NCBI GenBank assembly: GCA_020205615.1 | Contig: JAINUW010000418.1 | Span: 297,778 to 361,777, forward strand | Length of the DNA: 64,000 nucleotides | Direction: 5' to 3' | Origin: Panax quinquefolius | Taxonomy: Eukaryota > Streptophyta > Magnoliopsida > Apiales > Araliaceae | Part shown: positions 1 to 9,660 of the stretch, piece after piece | Position numbering within the stretch: the first letter of the stretch is position 1 | Layout of the letters: every line of letters begins with the position of its first letter | Position numbers and translations under genes: made by a program | Notes under the pieces: model-generated | Databases searched by the model: none | Told to the model about the DNA's origin: nothing | Seen by the model: the letters and a program-made list of their open reading frames with translations, nothing else

Positions 1-856
1 CGAAATAGGTTTCCTCTTGAGGCTTTTGCTTGAAATCTTTCTTGTTGTTGAAGGATTTTGTTGGTAATTTTGATTTATTCTTCTTTCGGATCAGCTCCCT
101 CAATTTTCTGGTCATTAATGCTATTTCTTCATCCGAATCTTCATCATTGCCTTCTATGTAGCTTTCAGCTTGTAGAGCCAAGGTCTTCTTCTTAGGTTCC
201 TCATCTTCTTCATCATACAATTTTAGTTGGTTTTCAAACTCTTCAAGTTCTCCGAATAAGTTAAGAGTTTCCATTGCGCTGATTGTGGCCGAGTCTTGAA
301 GTGTGGTAAACTTTGGTGCGAATCGCTTTGGCATGACTCTAAGAAGCTTTCGGTTGATTTCCTTTTGATCAATCTTTCGTCCGAACATGCTTAGAGAATT
401 CATTAGAGTAAGGAATCTTGCTTGGGCATCTCTAATTGATTCATTTTTCTCCAATTTGAATATCTCGTATTCGTGCATTAGCATGCTCAGCTTGACCTCC
501 TTCACTTTAGTAGTACCCTCGTGGCTCATGATGACTGTGTCCCAAATTTCCTTAGCCATAGTACAAGAGGAGACCTTATCTATCTCCGACTGAACAATGC
601 CACTTAAAAGTGTATTCATGGCCTTGGAATTATAAGACACCATATACAATTCATTTGAGTCCATTTCCATGAGATTCTTTGGCTTGCCATCATCATGTCG
701 CGGAATGACTGGTCCATGTTCGACTACCCACCATTCCCATGGGTCACGGTTCAGATAGATCTTCATCCTGAACTTCCAAAAATTGAAGTTCTAACTTCCG
801 AGCAACAGCGGTGGCCTACTTGTGGACTGACCTTCTTGAAAGTTTTGGTGTGCTAT
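1..856 (-). pseudogene. Sirevirus gag N-terminal half, copy B1 (broken)
   Basis: This is the capsid-type gag of a Ty1/copia Sirevirus, reading leftward and running off the window edge. It is collinear with the better-preserved gag of copy B2 at 28783-30525. The start codon is gone: the position matching the B2 ATG reads ATA on the minus strand (854-856). A few codons later GAG has become TAG (791-793). It lies directly downstream of its own PBS and LTR, so this is the beginning of a second internal region and not a stray fragment. The rest of B1 lies outside the window. Gag would form the particle shell that packages element RNA. This copy cannot make it from the usual start. Confidence 0.85.
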
Positions 857-897
857 AGGATCTTGCCCTACGTTCTGTAACGATCAATATTAGTAGA

Positions 898-914
898 GCC
901 TTGCTCTGATACCA
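898..914 (-). promoter_or_regulatory. Primer binding site of Sirevirus copy B1
   Basis: The minus strand reads TGGTATCAGAGCAAGGC, complementary to the 3' end of plant initiator methionine tRNA, which primes reverse transcription. It lies two bases inside the LTR end at 917. The same 17 bases occur at 30567-30583 in copy B2. The site shows that sequence to its left is the 5' end of an internal region. Confidence 0.85.
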
Positions 915-1600
915 AATGTAATTCAGTGTATGTGCACACCTAGAGGGGGGTGAATAGGTGTTTAAACTAAAAGTGATAAACGGTGAAAACTTTTTGAAAT
1001 TTTATGGTATATGTATAATTCAGACAGCTACACATGTCTACTTTAGTGTCTTCTTTAGCTTATGTTCTTCGTTTCTTATTATCAGACAGCTAAACCTGTC
1101 TGCTTTAGTGTCTGGATAGTGGCGTGAATAACAAAAAATAAACAAACAAAATGGTAAAGTGCAGAAACGTAAAGGCACCAAGATTTTTATGTGGTTCAGC
1201 CCCTATCCTCTATCTAGTGGCCTAATCCACGTCCAATCCCAACTAGGATTGGAGACTCTTTTTATTACTTTTAAAAACTCAATACAAGAATTACTCCCTG
1301 TTACAAAGAAGCCTCAATATCTGATGTTGGACACCTATGCCCTCTTTTTGCACCTCTGCAACTTGCGCACCTCTGCACCTCTTCTCACCTCTGAGACCCT
1401 TGAAGCCTTCTATGAACAGACTAAGTAAACTCAAGCCAAAACTATGCTTACACTCGGTTTACAAAGAATAAAATTTCCAGCACAAACGAATATAATAGAT
1501 AAGAATAGATGGCTGGAATAAAACAATTGAAAAGCTCTGATGTAATATCTCAACTTGATTGCAGATTCTGAGTTGTGTCTTGTTCAACCGAAGAGAAGGA

Positions 1601-1609
1601 GTATATATA
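1601..1609 (-). promoter_or_regulatory. TATA-like box in Sirevirus LTR
   Basis: The minus strand reads TATATATAC in the middle of the LTR. The same box is at 31270-31278 in the B2 5' LTR. It is the likely promoter core by position and composition; no start site can be proved from sequence. Confidence 0.45.
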
Positions 1610-2181
1610 ACAATATATACAACGGCTATAACATATGCTAGCTAAGATTTCACAGTCCCGTTAGTAGCCACCCATAATTTCAGCAGCTTTGAATCACAAG
1701 AAAGATATTAAGCAGATATGTGCCAGCTATTTGATTTTGAAGAGCTGAAATAAAGGAGAGAAACTCTACCCACAATCAACTGTGTTAAACCGGAACAAAA
1801 GGAGATAAATAAAGATAATACTAAAAAGCTTCAGTAGGACTCTTTTTTCAAAATAGACTACTAACTAATATGGGCTCCACTAAGCAAGATAACATCCTTA
1901 ATTAAATTATCACCCACGAGATACACTGATGAAACAAAGGAGCCAATTTGGGCTAGCTGGATTTAAGGACCATAATATCTGTTACTATTTATAAATACCA
2001 ACATACCTTAATAAACTCCAATTCAATTCTTCCTTAATCAGCTCCAAATCAAATCTTCCTTAAGAACACTTCAATTCAAATGTGAACTGATTTTAAATCA
2101 TATCAACGTAAGGAAGTCAGCAGCAAATGTCCATGAAATAACCATAATCCATGCATATCAATTATAATATTATAATCTATA

Positions 2182-2186
2182 ATCCA
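2182..2186. repeat. Target site duplication of element A, left (ATCCA)
   Basis: ATCCA directly precedes the LTR start TGTGACGCC at 2187 and recurs at 12325-12329 directly after the LTR end CTTACA. Together they mark a clean insertion of A into the Sirevirus LTR. Confidence 0.88.
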
Positions 2187-3263
2187 TGTGACGCCCCCAA
2201 AATTAGGTATACATCACCCATCTTGGGTCGACACTTACATGGTACAGAATTTAAAAACAACTTATTAACATAACTGTCGTGTACAATACGACATAAACCG
2301 TGAGTTTAAATACAAATATAAATCTACTAGATATTATACAAACTCAAATAAAAAGTCCTCATTATAATTATTATCACACTATTTTACGTAATAGTGAGGA
2401 CTACTAATGCTATCTTCGTGGACCATCACTGCTTCCCACTCTCGTCCCAAACTATATTATCATTTCCTCAAGAGAACAAAGAAAGAAAGGGTGAGCTCAA
2501 CTAGCCCAAGAAGAAATATTATGAGTAAGATAATGCGTAATAAATTATCAATAGTCTTCAATAATGTTAAACCGATAAAATACAATAGATAAACCAGTTT
2601 AACTGCAATGAATATGCAATCCATTAAAAGAGTCAAGTAGAAAATAAAGTCTACTATCTTTTAGGTTTTAAAAGGTTTTTCATCATCGTTTATAGCCGAG
2701 ACTCAAATTTTTTAATAAATATTTCACATCATCGAATCACCCCCGCACTACTACGGCCAAGGATATTCTTTAGTATCACGACCACAATTATTCATGCACT
2801 ACACGCCAAGAATATTTGTGTATTCATTAATGGTCATGATCATGCCAACAATCGGCCCATCAATGCACTACTACCATCGAGGATTTTTATCACATCATTT
2901 GTAACATTACGGCCATGATTACACCGAATAGTCTCTCGGTCATAATCATACCAAGTCCATCTATGCACTATGTGCCAGCCACGAGATGACTTTCAAAAAA
3001 ATATAAACATGAGGATGATGACAATGATATAAGAATTCAATAAAACAAGTTCAAGAATTATTTTATCCAGAATTATTAACGCCCAAATTGTCAACATTAT
3101 ATCTTTTTTTGTAGAGTAAAATTCAAGAATGATCAAGAATATTTCCATGAAAAGATATGGATGAAACGCAAATATCAAGGATATTCTACTAATTTCATGG
3201 AGTATAGAAGTCAAAGTTTTAACCAACTGGGTATAATAAAGAATGGAATAACAAAAAAATCAC

Positions 3264-3289
3264 CATGCATGCGATAGATCGCATGCATG
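3264..3289. repeat. 26 bp near-perfect palindrome in A left LTR
   Basis: Arms CATGCATGCGAT and ATCGCATGCATG are perfectly complementary around a 2-base centre. The palindrome is kept unchanged in the right LTR (10738-10763). It holds two overlapping CATGCATG (RY-like) motifs. It sits downstream of the TATA box, so it would be in the transcript. Confidence 0.85.
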
Positions 3290-3660
3290 TGTTATTCCAA
3301 TGTAATAATAAATAACGGAACCAGTCGTGAAATTCACAATCGGCTGTGATGTTCCAATGTAATAATAAAGATGGAACTGCATCCTGTAAAACACACGTGA
3401 TAGGATATTCCAATGTAATAATAAAGATTTTAACCAGTCCTGTAAAAAACACATGCATGTGATGTTCCAATAGAATAATAAAGATTTTAACCAGTCCGTG
3501 TAAAACACATGCATGTGATGTTCCAAATGTAATAATAATAAAGACGAAACTGTGTCCTGTAAAAAACACACGCATGTGATGTTCCAATGTAATAATAGAA
3601 GAATGTCACCAAGTATAGGGTAAACCACTTTATACAAAGTTATTCTAATGTAATAATAAG
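3285..3660 (-). repeat. Tandem 55-60 bp repeats in A left LTR
   Basis: About six degenerate units, each containing TTCCAATGTAATAATAAA followed by a CCAGTC or related stretch, TGTAAAA and CATGCATG. The same array is at 10770-11140 in the right LTR. It lies downstream of the TATA box on the element's sense strand, so it is probably transcribed. The open frames across it are repetitive, overlap each other and have no known motif; I do not call them genes. Confidence 0.85.
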
Positions 3661-3837
3661 CAATGGAATAACAACAGCTTCTTCATGAATAAGAAAGAAT
3701 AACAACCCTTACATTTGGTAGAGATTGAATATCGCAAAGAAGCAGTAGTAACAAAATACTCTTCTTCTTTTCTCTTATTCTCTATACTTTCTCTCTATAG
3801 CTTGAATGAATTCGTGAAAATAATGAAGCCCTAGCCT

Positions 3838-3846
3838 CTATTTATA
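3838..3846 (-). promoter_or_regulatory. TATA box, A left LTR
   Basis: The minus strand reads TATAAATAG, a strong plant TATA box, conserved at 11317-11325 in the right LTR and at the matching places in the E LTRs (52907-52915, 58371-58379). The repeat array at 3983-4214 is just upstream on the sense strand. Confidence 0.75.
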
Positions 3847-3982
3847 GAAGATTTCTAGCTTAGCACCGCCGTGTGTGAAAAGGCAAGTGGCTCGATTTAA
3901 TCGGGTTTCGACGCTCAGAATGTGAAACGACAAGTGGTTCGACGCCTATAATGTGAAACGACAAGTGGTTCGACGTTTGGTA

Positions 3983-4214
3983 AAGGTAATTACTATTAAC
4001 GGAAGGTAAATACTATCGACGAAGGTAAATACTATTCACAAGGGTAATTACTATCGACGAAGGTAATTACTATCGATTTAAGGTAAATACTATTCACAAG
4101 GGTAATTACTATCGACGAAGGTAATTACTATCGACGAAGGTAAATACTATTCACAAGGGTAATTACTATCGACGAAGGTAATTACTATCGACGAAGGTAA
4201 ATACTATCGACGAA
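3983..4214 (-). repeat. U3 tandem array of 19-20 bp units, A left LTR
   Basis: About a dozen units alternate between GGTAATTACTATCGACGAA and GGTAAATACTATTCACAAG. The array lies roughly 140-370 bp upstream of the TATA box on the sense strand, where LTR enhancers usually sit. A 31 bp unit with TGTGAAACGACAAGTGGTTC is repeated between array and TATA box (about 3918-3977). An enhancer role is inference. Confidence 0.8.
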
Positions 4215-4848
4215 GAGACTCTTAGATGATGACATACGAGCCCCCATAAAATAATCAAACTTACCACAAATCATTTTTTTTTTCATCAACACATATTTAA
4301 TCTTTCAACAATTATTAATCATTTATAACTTGTCGTCTCAATTATTGATTTAATACTATAACATATTATACGTGATGATATTGTGACAATAATTGAATCA
4401 ATAATATAAGAGATATGATGCAAGCAATTATTATCAGAAAGTAATAATCGAGCATAGCCGAAAGTGACTTTCACGTAAGCATCAATAATCAATACCGTAG
4501 TGCTACTACGCAACTACGCCAGACATCGCATTTTTTACCACGGGTAGTTCAACAGTTTTTAATTCAGAATAACACCTCCGCCGTTATTTTTATAAAATAT
4601 TTTTGTCGTTTTTTCAATCCGACAATAATTTCGTATGGGTCCACCAATGATTGAGCATTGTATTTAATATTCCCTAACAAAAGAATATTCCCCACCAAAC
4701 TAATATTTTATAACAACTTGCATACTTTGCAAAATTTATAAATATTACCCACAACTATAACATTATATCAAATTTATTCCATAATATTCAAAAATAATAT
4801 TTATAGAAAAATTCATCTTTATTAAAAAGTCGGGTCTTACAACCTCCC

Positions 4849-6317
4849 TTCTTATGAAATTTTCGCCTCTAAATTAGGGTACGATCGGTATGTCAAGAGG
4901 TAAGGATACCTTGATTTCATTTTCGATTCTAACTCCCAAGTCATTTCCTCAACATCGTGGTTCCTCCACAAAACTTTGACTTGAGGTATAACCTCGAGCG
5001 TAGAATATGTTCCTTCTTATCCAAAATTTGAACAGAAACTCTTCATACGCCAAATCTTCCGCTATTTCGTCCCGGCTTCTAACTCAATAATATGGTTCGG
5101 GTCTTTCACATATTTACGTAACATAGATATGTGAAAAACGTTATGAACATTTAGACATATTTGGCAGAAAGCGAGTCTATAGGCCACAGCCTACTCGATC
5201 GAGGATTAAAATGGACCGATGAATCGAGGGTTAAGTTTTCCTCTCTTTCCAAATCTTGTAACTCCTTTCCATGGAGCAACTCTTAACAACACATGATCTC
5301 CTATATCGAATTCCACGCCCTTTCATGAAGATCAAGATAACTCTTTTGTCGATTTTGTGAGGTTTTTATACGCTTGTCGGATCGTTTCAATCTTTTTCCG
5401 TAGTCATACGCATACCAACTCCCGGCCCCAACAACGTTGCTTCACCCACCTCATCCCAAAGATACCGAGAACGACACTTTCTTCCATACAACGCTCGAAT
5501 GGAGCCATGCCAATACTTGCTTGATAACCGTTGTTGTAGGAAAACTCCACCAATGGTAAGAACTTGTCCCAACTCCCTTGAAATCAAGGACACGAGTCTT
5601 AATAGATCTTCAAGAGTTTGAATAGTCCTCTCCGATTGTCCGTCCGTCTCGAGGATGATATGCCGAAGCTAAATCGTAAGTCCGCGCTCATAGCTTTTTG
5701 CAAACCAACCCAAAATCGTGAAGTGAATCTTGGTCTCGATCGAAACTATGGATACCCCAAGATACCATGCAGCTTCTTACAATCTCGCTAATGTACATAC
5801 GAGCAAGACGTTCAAGTGTATAAGTTTCTCAGACGCAGAAGAAATGAGCAGACTTGGTCAACCTATCAACAATGACCCAAATCGCATCAATGCCCGAGAA
5901 ACCTTAGAAGACCCCAGAACTAAATCCATGGTAATGTGCTCCCACTTCCATTCCGAATTTCAAGTGGTTGCAATGGACCTTTTGGTACTTGATGCTCCGC
6001 TTTAACTCGTTGACAAGTTAGACACCTTGAGATAAACAAACGCTTATCTCTCTCTTCATATTGCTCCACCAAAATGTACGATTTAATATCATGATACATT
6101 TTGGTACTCCTGTGATGGATTGCAAATGGTGTGTTGTGTGCTCCATCATGATATTATACTTTAAATCGTGGTCGTTAGGAACACAAAGTCCTGGAGTCGA
6201 CTCAAGTATTCCTTCTTCATCGATTCTTGCTTCCCAAGATAAGCACCTTCTTGCACTTTCTTCCTCATACGCGATCACCTCCGTGTATGTAGCTTGAGCA
6301 AATTTTAACTTTATCAA
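4849..6317 (-). pseudogene. Element A integrase and C-terminal region (broken)
   Basis: This is the DNA-joining enzyme of the element. The N-terminal zinc region is recognisable at 6018-6317 (TFWWSNMKRE after paired His residues), but the Cys pair is disturbed. The end of the core is seen at 5387-5593 (ALYGRKCRS followed by WDEVGEA). The C-terminal domain continues to about 4849, just before the purine tract. Frames shift repeatedly, and no single frame runs through the DDE core. Confidence 0.75.
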
Positions 6318-6429
6318 TTAAAGTCGGTTCTACTCAGATACTCGCTATCATCACACGCGTCCCTCGAGTCTTTAATTCTATCTCCATCCTTTGCAAGTCA
6401 CACAAAATGGGCCATATTGACAATATCGC

Positions 6430-7720
6430 ACTCAGATTGCATATGATTTTCTACTCAATGCGCGCCTACTACCACGCTCGCTTTTCCAGGATGGTATCGA
6501 TGGTATGATCATAATCTTTCAACAGCTTCAAGCCAACGTCGTTGTCGCATGTTGAGTTCCTTTTGAGTGAAGAAATATTTGAGGCTTTTTATGATCCGTA
6601 AAGATCTCCACTTTCTCCCCATACAAGTAATGCCTCCAAATTTTAAGTGCAGAAGATAATACCGCTAACTCTAGATCATGAGTAGGATAATTCCTCTCAT
6701 ATTCTTTGAGTTGTCGCGAGGCATAAAGCTATTACTTTTCCATGTTGCATGAGAACACATCCCACCCTTTTGCCCAAGCATCATCAGAGATGACAAATCC
6801 TCCGAGCCGATGGTATTGTCGTAACAAAATGAAATAAGTCTCCTCTTGAGTTCTTGAAAACTCTTCTCACATTCTTCGCTCCAACCGAACTTTGTATCTT
6901 TCCGAGTCACCGAGTCAATGGAATAGCGATTCGAGAAAATCCTTCCATTTAATCTCCGATAATAACCAACTAAACCGAGAAAGCTACGATTTTGGCCATC
7001 GATTTAGGTTGTTCCCACTTTGAATAGCTTCAATCTTTTCATTGGGTCAACAGATATTCCATGACTTGATACCACGTGCCCAAGGAATGCTACTTCTTCA
7101 AGCCGTAACTCGCATTTCTTCAATTTGGCATAAAGCTTATATTCACGAAGCTTTTGGAGTGTCACCTCAAGTGTTGCTTTCATGATCTTCACGGCTTTTG
7201 GAATAAATAAGGATGTCATCAATAAAGACGACCACAAAGTGATCTAAATATTCCTTGAATACTTGGCTCATCATATCCATGAAGGCGTTAGAGAGCATTA
7301 GTCAATCCAAAGGACATGACTAGGAATTCATAATGCCCGCATCGAGTTTCAAAGCCGCCTTTGGAATGTCACGGTTCTAATCTTCAATTGGTGATATCCT
7401 AACGAAGATCAATCTTTTGAAAAGAATTTGCTCCTTGCAACCGGGTCAAACAGTCATCAAATACGTGGCAATGGATACCTATTTTTGATGGTGACGTGAT
7501 TCAACTCCCGATAATCAATACAAAGTCGCGATACTCCCATCTTTCTTCTTCACGTAATGTAACAGAGCACCCCAAGGAGAAGTACTAGGATTTAATAAAG
7601 CCAATGTCTAACAATTCCTCGCAATTGGGTCTTTAACTCCTCAAGTTCAATAGAGCTATTCGATATGGGGCTTTGGAAATAGGTTTTGTACCGGGTTCAA
7701 GGTCGATACAAAATTCAATT
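6430..7720 (-). pseudogene. Element A reverse transcriptase and RNase H (broken)
   Basis: A gypsy-type RT precedes RNase H. The RT palm and thumb are recognisable around 7004-7237 ([17 protein letters not shown], then GISVDP). The FIDD region falls near 7200-7230. RNase H follows at about 6430-6910 in several frames (FGWSEECEKSFQELKR at its start). Short indels break the frame every one to two hundred bases. Between 7240 and 7700 the RT N-terminal motifs can be traced only by switching frame. Confidence 0.72.
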
Positions 7721-7807
7721 TCACGCCCGGGGTAGGCCAGAAGTTTTGGGAATACGTCAGAAATTTATTAACAATAGGAATATCGCTTAAAACCGACGTA
7801 TTTTTAT

Positions 7808-8432
7808 TTAAATCGTGATATGAGCTAAGAAAGCTTGACATCCGCTTTTCAATAAACGAATAGCTTTATGGCTTGAGATGACCGTGATTGATTTTAATGG
7901 TTTGGTCGTTTGAATTCGCATAATAGGTTGATTAGGAATATGAAAGCTAACAACCTTACGAAAACAATCAATTTTTGCATGATAAGTAGTTAACCAATCA
8001 ATCCCTAGAATCACGCCAAATGCAAGTATTTTAATGAAATAAGATCGATGTGTAATGTGAGGGTACCGATTTGAACCAAACAAGACTTATAAACAAAGTG
8101 GATGTAATGAAGGTTTCTCCCAACTGAGTTTCCACAGATAAGTCAAAGTCTAATTTCTCCTGAGTCAAATTTAATCGATGAGCGCAAGTAGGAGAAATAA
8201 AAGAATGGGTAGAACCCAGATCAAATAAAGTATAGACTTCATTAGAGTTTATGATAAGCTTACCCGTGATGACCTCATTCGGATTCCTTGCTCTTTGGGA
8301 GGTCACAACAAATGCTCTCCTCAGACTACCTGGCTTTTGAATTTTTCGGGACGGCCTTTGGTGCCTCCATCCTAGTCTGAATTTGTCTTCAGTAAACGAC
8401 AAAATCGAGCTAAGTGACCTTCTCTTCCACAA
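7808..8432 (-). pseudogene. Element A aspartic protease region
   Basis: Retropepsin-like protease that would cut the polyprotein. The active-site stretch reads FDLGSTHSFISPTCAHRLNL, with Leu where Ser is usual (DSG to DLG). The later motif ILGIDWLTTYHAKIDC, typical of plant gypsy proteases, is in another frame at 7808-8083. The related E copies have lost the catalytic Asp altogether. Confidence 0.75.
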
Positions 8433-9487
8433 TTATAACATGCTTTGACTGGCATGACGCGCTTTGATCGATGTGTCCCTCTCCTCCGCATTTGAAGCAT
8501 ATGATAGGTGGTCTTTCTCCTTCCTTAACAATGGGTGCCGGTGCCGACGCCTTTTCCATCATTGTTGAATCTCCTTTTTTTGAAATGTCCATTCTTATTG
8601 TTTTTGGCCTCGATTACCACCAAGTGGTTACCATATCCGCCCGTTGATTCCTCCACGCTTGTTGTCACCGCTCGATGACTATTCTCGCCGGTATTATAAT
8701 TTTGCTTACCGCTTCTTTTAGTCAGGTTGACTCATTATCGCGCTCCACTAATCGAGCCCTATTTACAACATCCGAATACAAACACGCTTTATGAGAAATA
8801 AGATGTCGACGATCTCCGCTTCAAACCTCTTAAAACATTCGCGCCATTCTCTCTTCATTATCCACCAAGTGGGACGTAAACCGTGATAACTCCGCAAATT
8901 TTGCCTCAGACATGCGACACCTGGCCATATTATTTTGTTCCAACTTGATAAACTCCACCTCCTTCATGCGGCTTAATACTTTCGTGAAAGTATTTGTCGT
9001 TGAATGCCTCCTGGAACTTCTCCCAAGATATCTTCAAGACAATTTGGTTGAGTACGTTTTACCGATTCCCACCAAGAATCCGCCTCTCCGCCAAGCAACA
9101 TAAAGGCGGAAAGGAACCTTTGCTTCTGAGCATCCCAAGACATCAAATATCTTGGTAATCTGCTTTATCCATGCTTCCGCCAAGTGGTTTTGCTCTCCTT
9201 AAACTCCGGTGGTCCCAGCTCCTTAAATTGTTTAGCGGTGATCGCCCGAGAGTTTTCCGTGTTTCCACCCACGTTTTTGGACAGAGTCGCTCTCTCATCA
9301 TTGCAGATAAATCGCATAAAGCCTCCGAACATTTGATCATTCGTCATTTGGTGGTCGTTGTTGTTGTTTGCATGAGGATTGTCGCCTTCTCGATGCACAT
9401 TATCCCGATTATTTGATATGGTGAATCAACAATCGTCAAGCGCTCCATTGCTATTCTCAATATTCTCGAGATGTCATTTTCAGACAT
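8430..9487 (-). pseudogene. Element A gag with zinc knuckle (broken)
   Basis: Gag starts at the minus-strand ATG ending at 9487, about 170 bases from the PBS, so this family has no room for the extra ORF0 of C and D. Capsid residues match the E gag (for example TAKQFKELGPPEF). Near the end a zinc knuckle reads CFKCGGEGHIDQSASC; the spacing to the last Cys is longer than the standard CX2CX4HX4C. Several frameshifts split the capsid, most clearly around 9000-9170. Confidence 0.75.
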
Positions 9488-9643
9488 CGCCACAAAACAA
9501 AAGGTTAATTGACATGTAACAAATTATCCCTATCTTCCCACCAACCAATAAAATATCACATAAACTTAGGTAGGTCATATTAGCGAAGGTATTTCTGCTC
9601 TCCCTCCTAGTACTATTCTCACATCTTAGCCAGGATCATATCC

Positions 9644-9658
9644 CTAAGCTCGATACCA
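9644..9658 (-). promoter_or_regulatory. Primer binding site of element A
   Basis: The minus strand reads TGGTATCGAGCTTAG, one base off the initiator-Met tRNA complement TGGTATCAGAGC alignment. It is next to the right LTR, fixing element orientation. Confidence 0.7.
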
Positions 9659-9660
9659 AT

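Larger units (their letters stand above)
917..2186 (-). repeat. Sirevirus LTR shared by B1 and B2, part 1
   Basis: The LTR starts TGTAATTCAG on the plus strand and matches the B2 5' LTR at 30586-31963 base for base over most of its length. Element A interrupts it at 2187 and it resumes at 12330. Without A and one copy of the target duplication it is about 1.4 kb. A PBS and gag lie on its left and a polypurine region on its right, so it serves as 5' LTR of B1 and 3' LTR of B2. It contains two CAGACAGCT-type palindromic repeats near 1020-1112 and a TATA-like box at 1601-1609. Confidence 0.88.
2187..4841 (-). repeat. Element A left LTR (3' LTR)
   Basis: About 2.65 kb, from TGTGACGCC to GGGTCTTACA. 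The purine tract partner ACCTCCCTTCTT follows at 4842. It carries, in sense order (right to left), a 19-20 bp repeat array, a TATA box, and then about six copies of a 55-60 bp repeat and a 26 bp palindrome. It differs from the right LTR by many short clustered indels. Confidence 0.88.

Noticed and set aside
1159..1428. 89-codon plus-strand frame in the Sirevirus LTR
   Set aside because: Lies within the LTR in antisense, is not open in the second LTR copy, and shows no known motif.
3219..3637. Two overlapping minus-strand frames rich in Tyr, Leu and His across the A left LTR
   Set aside because: They cross tandem 55-60 bp repeats in different frames and have no family motif; repetition alone explains the openness. 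The same holds for 10591-11180.
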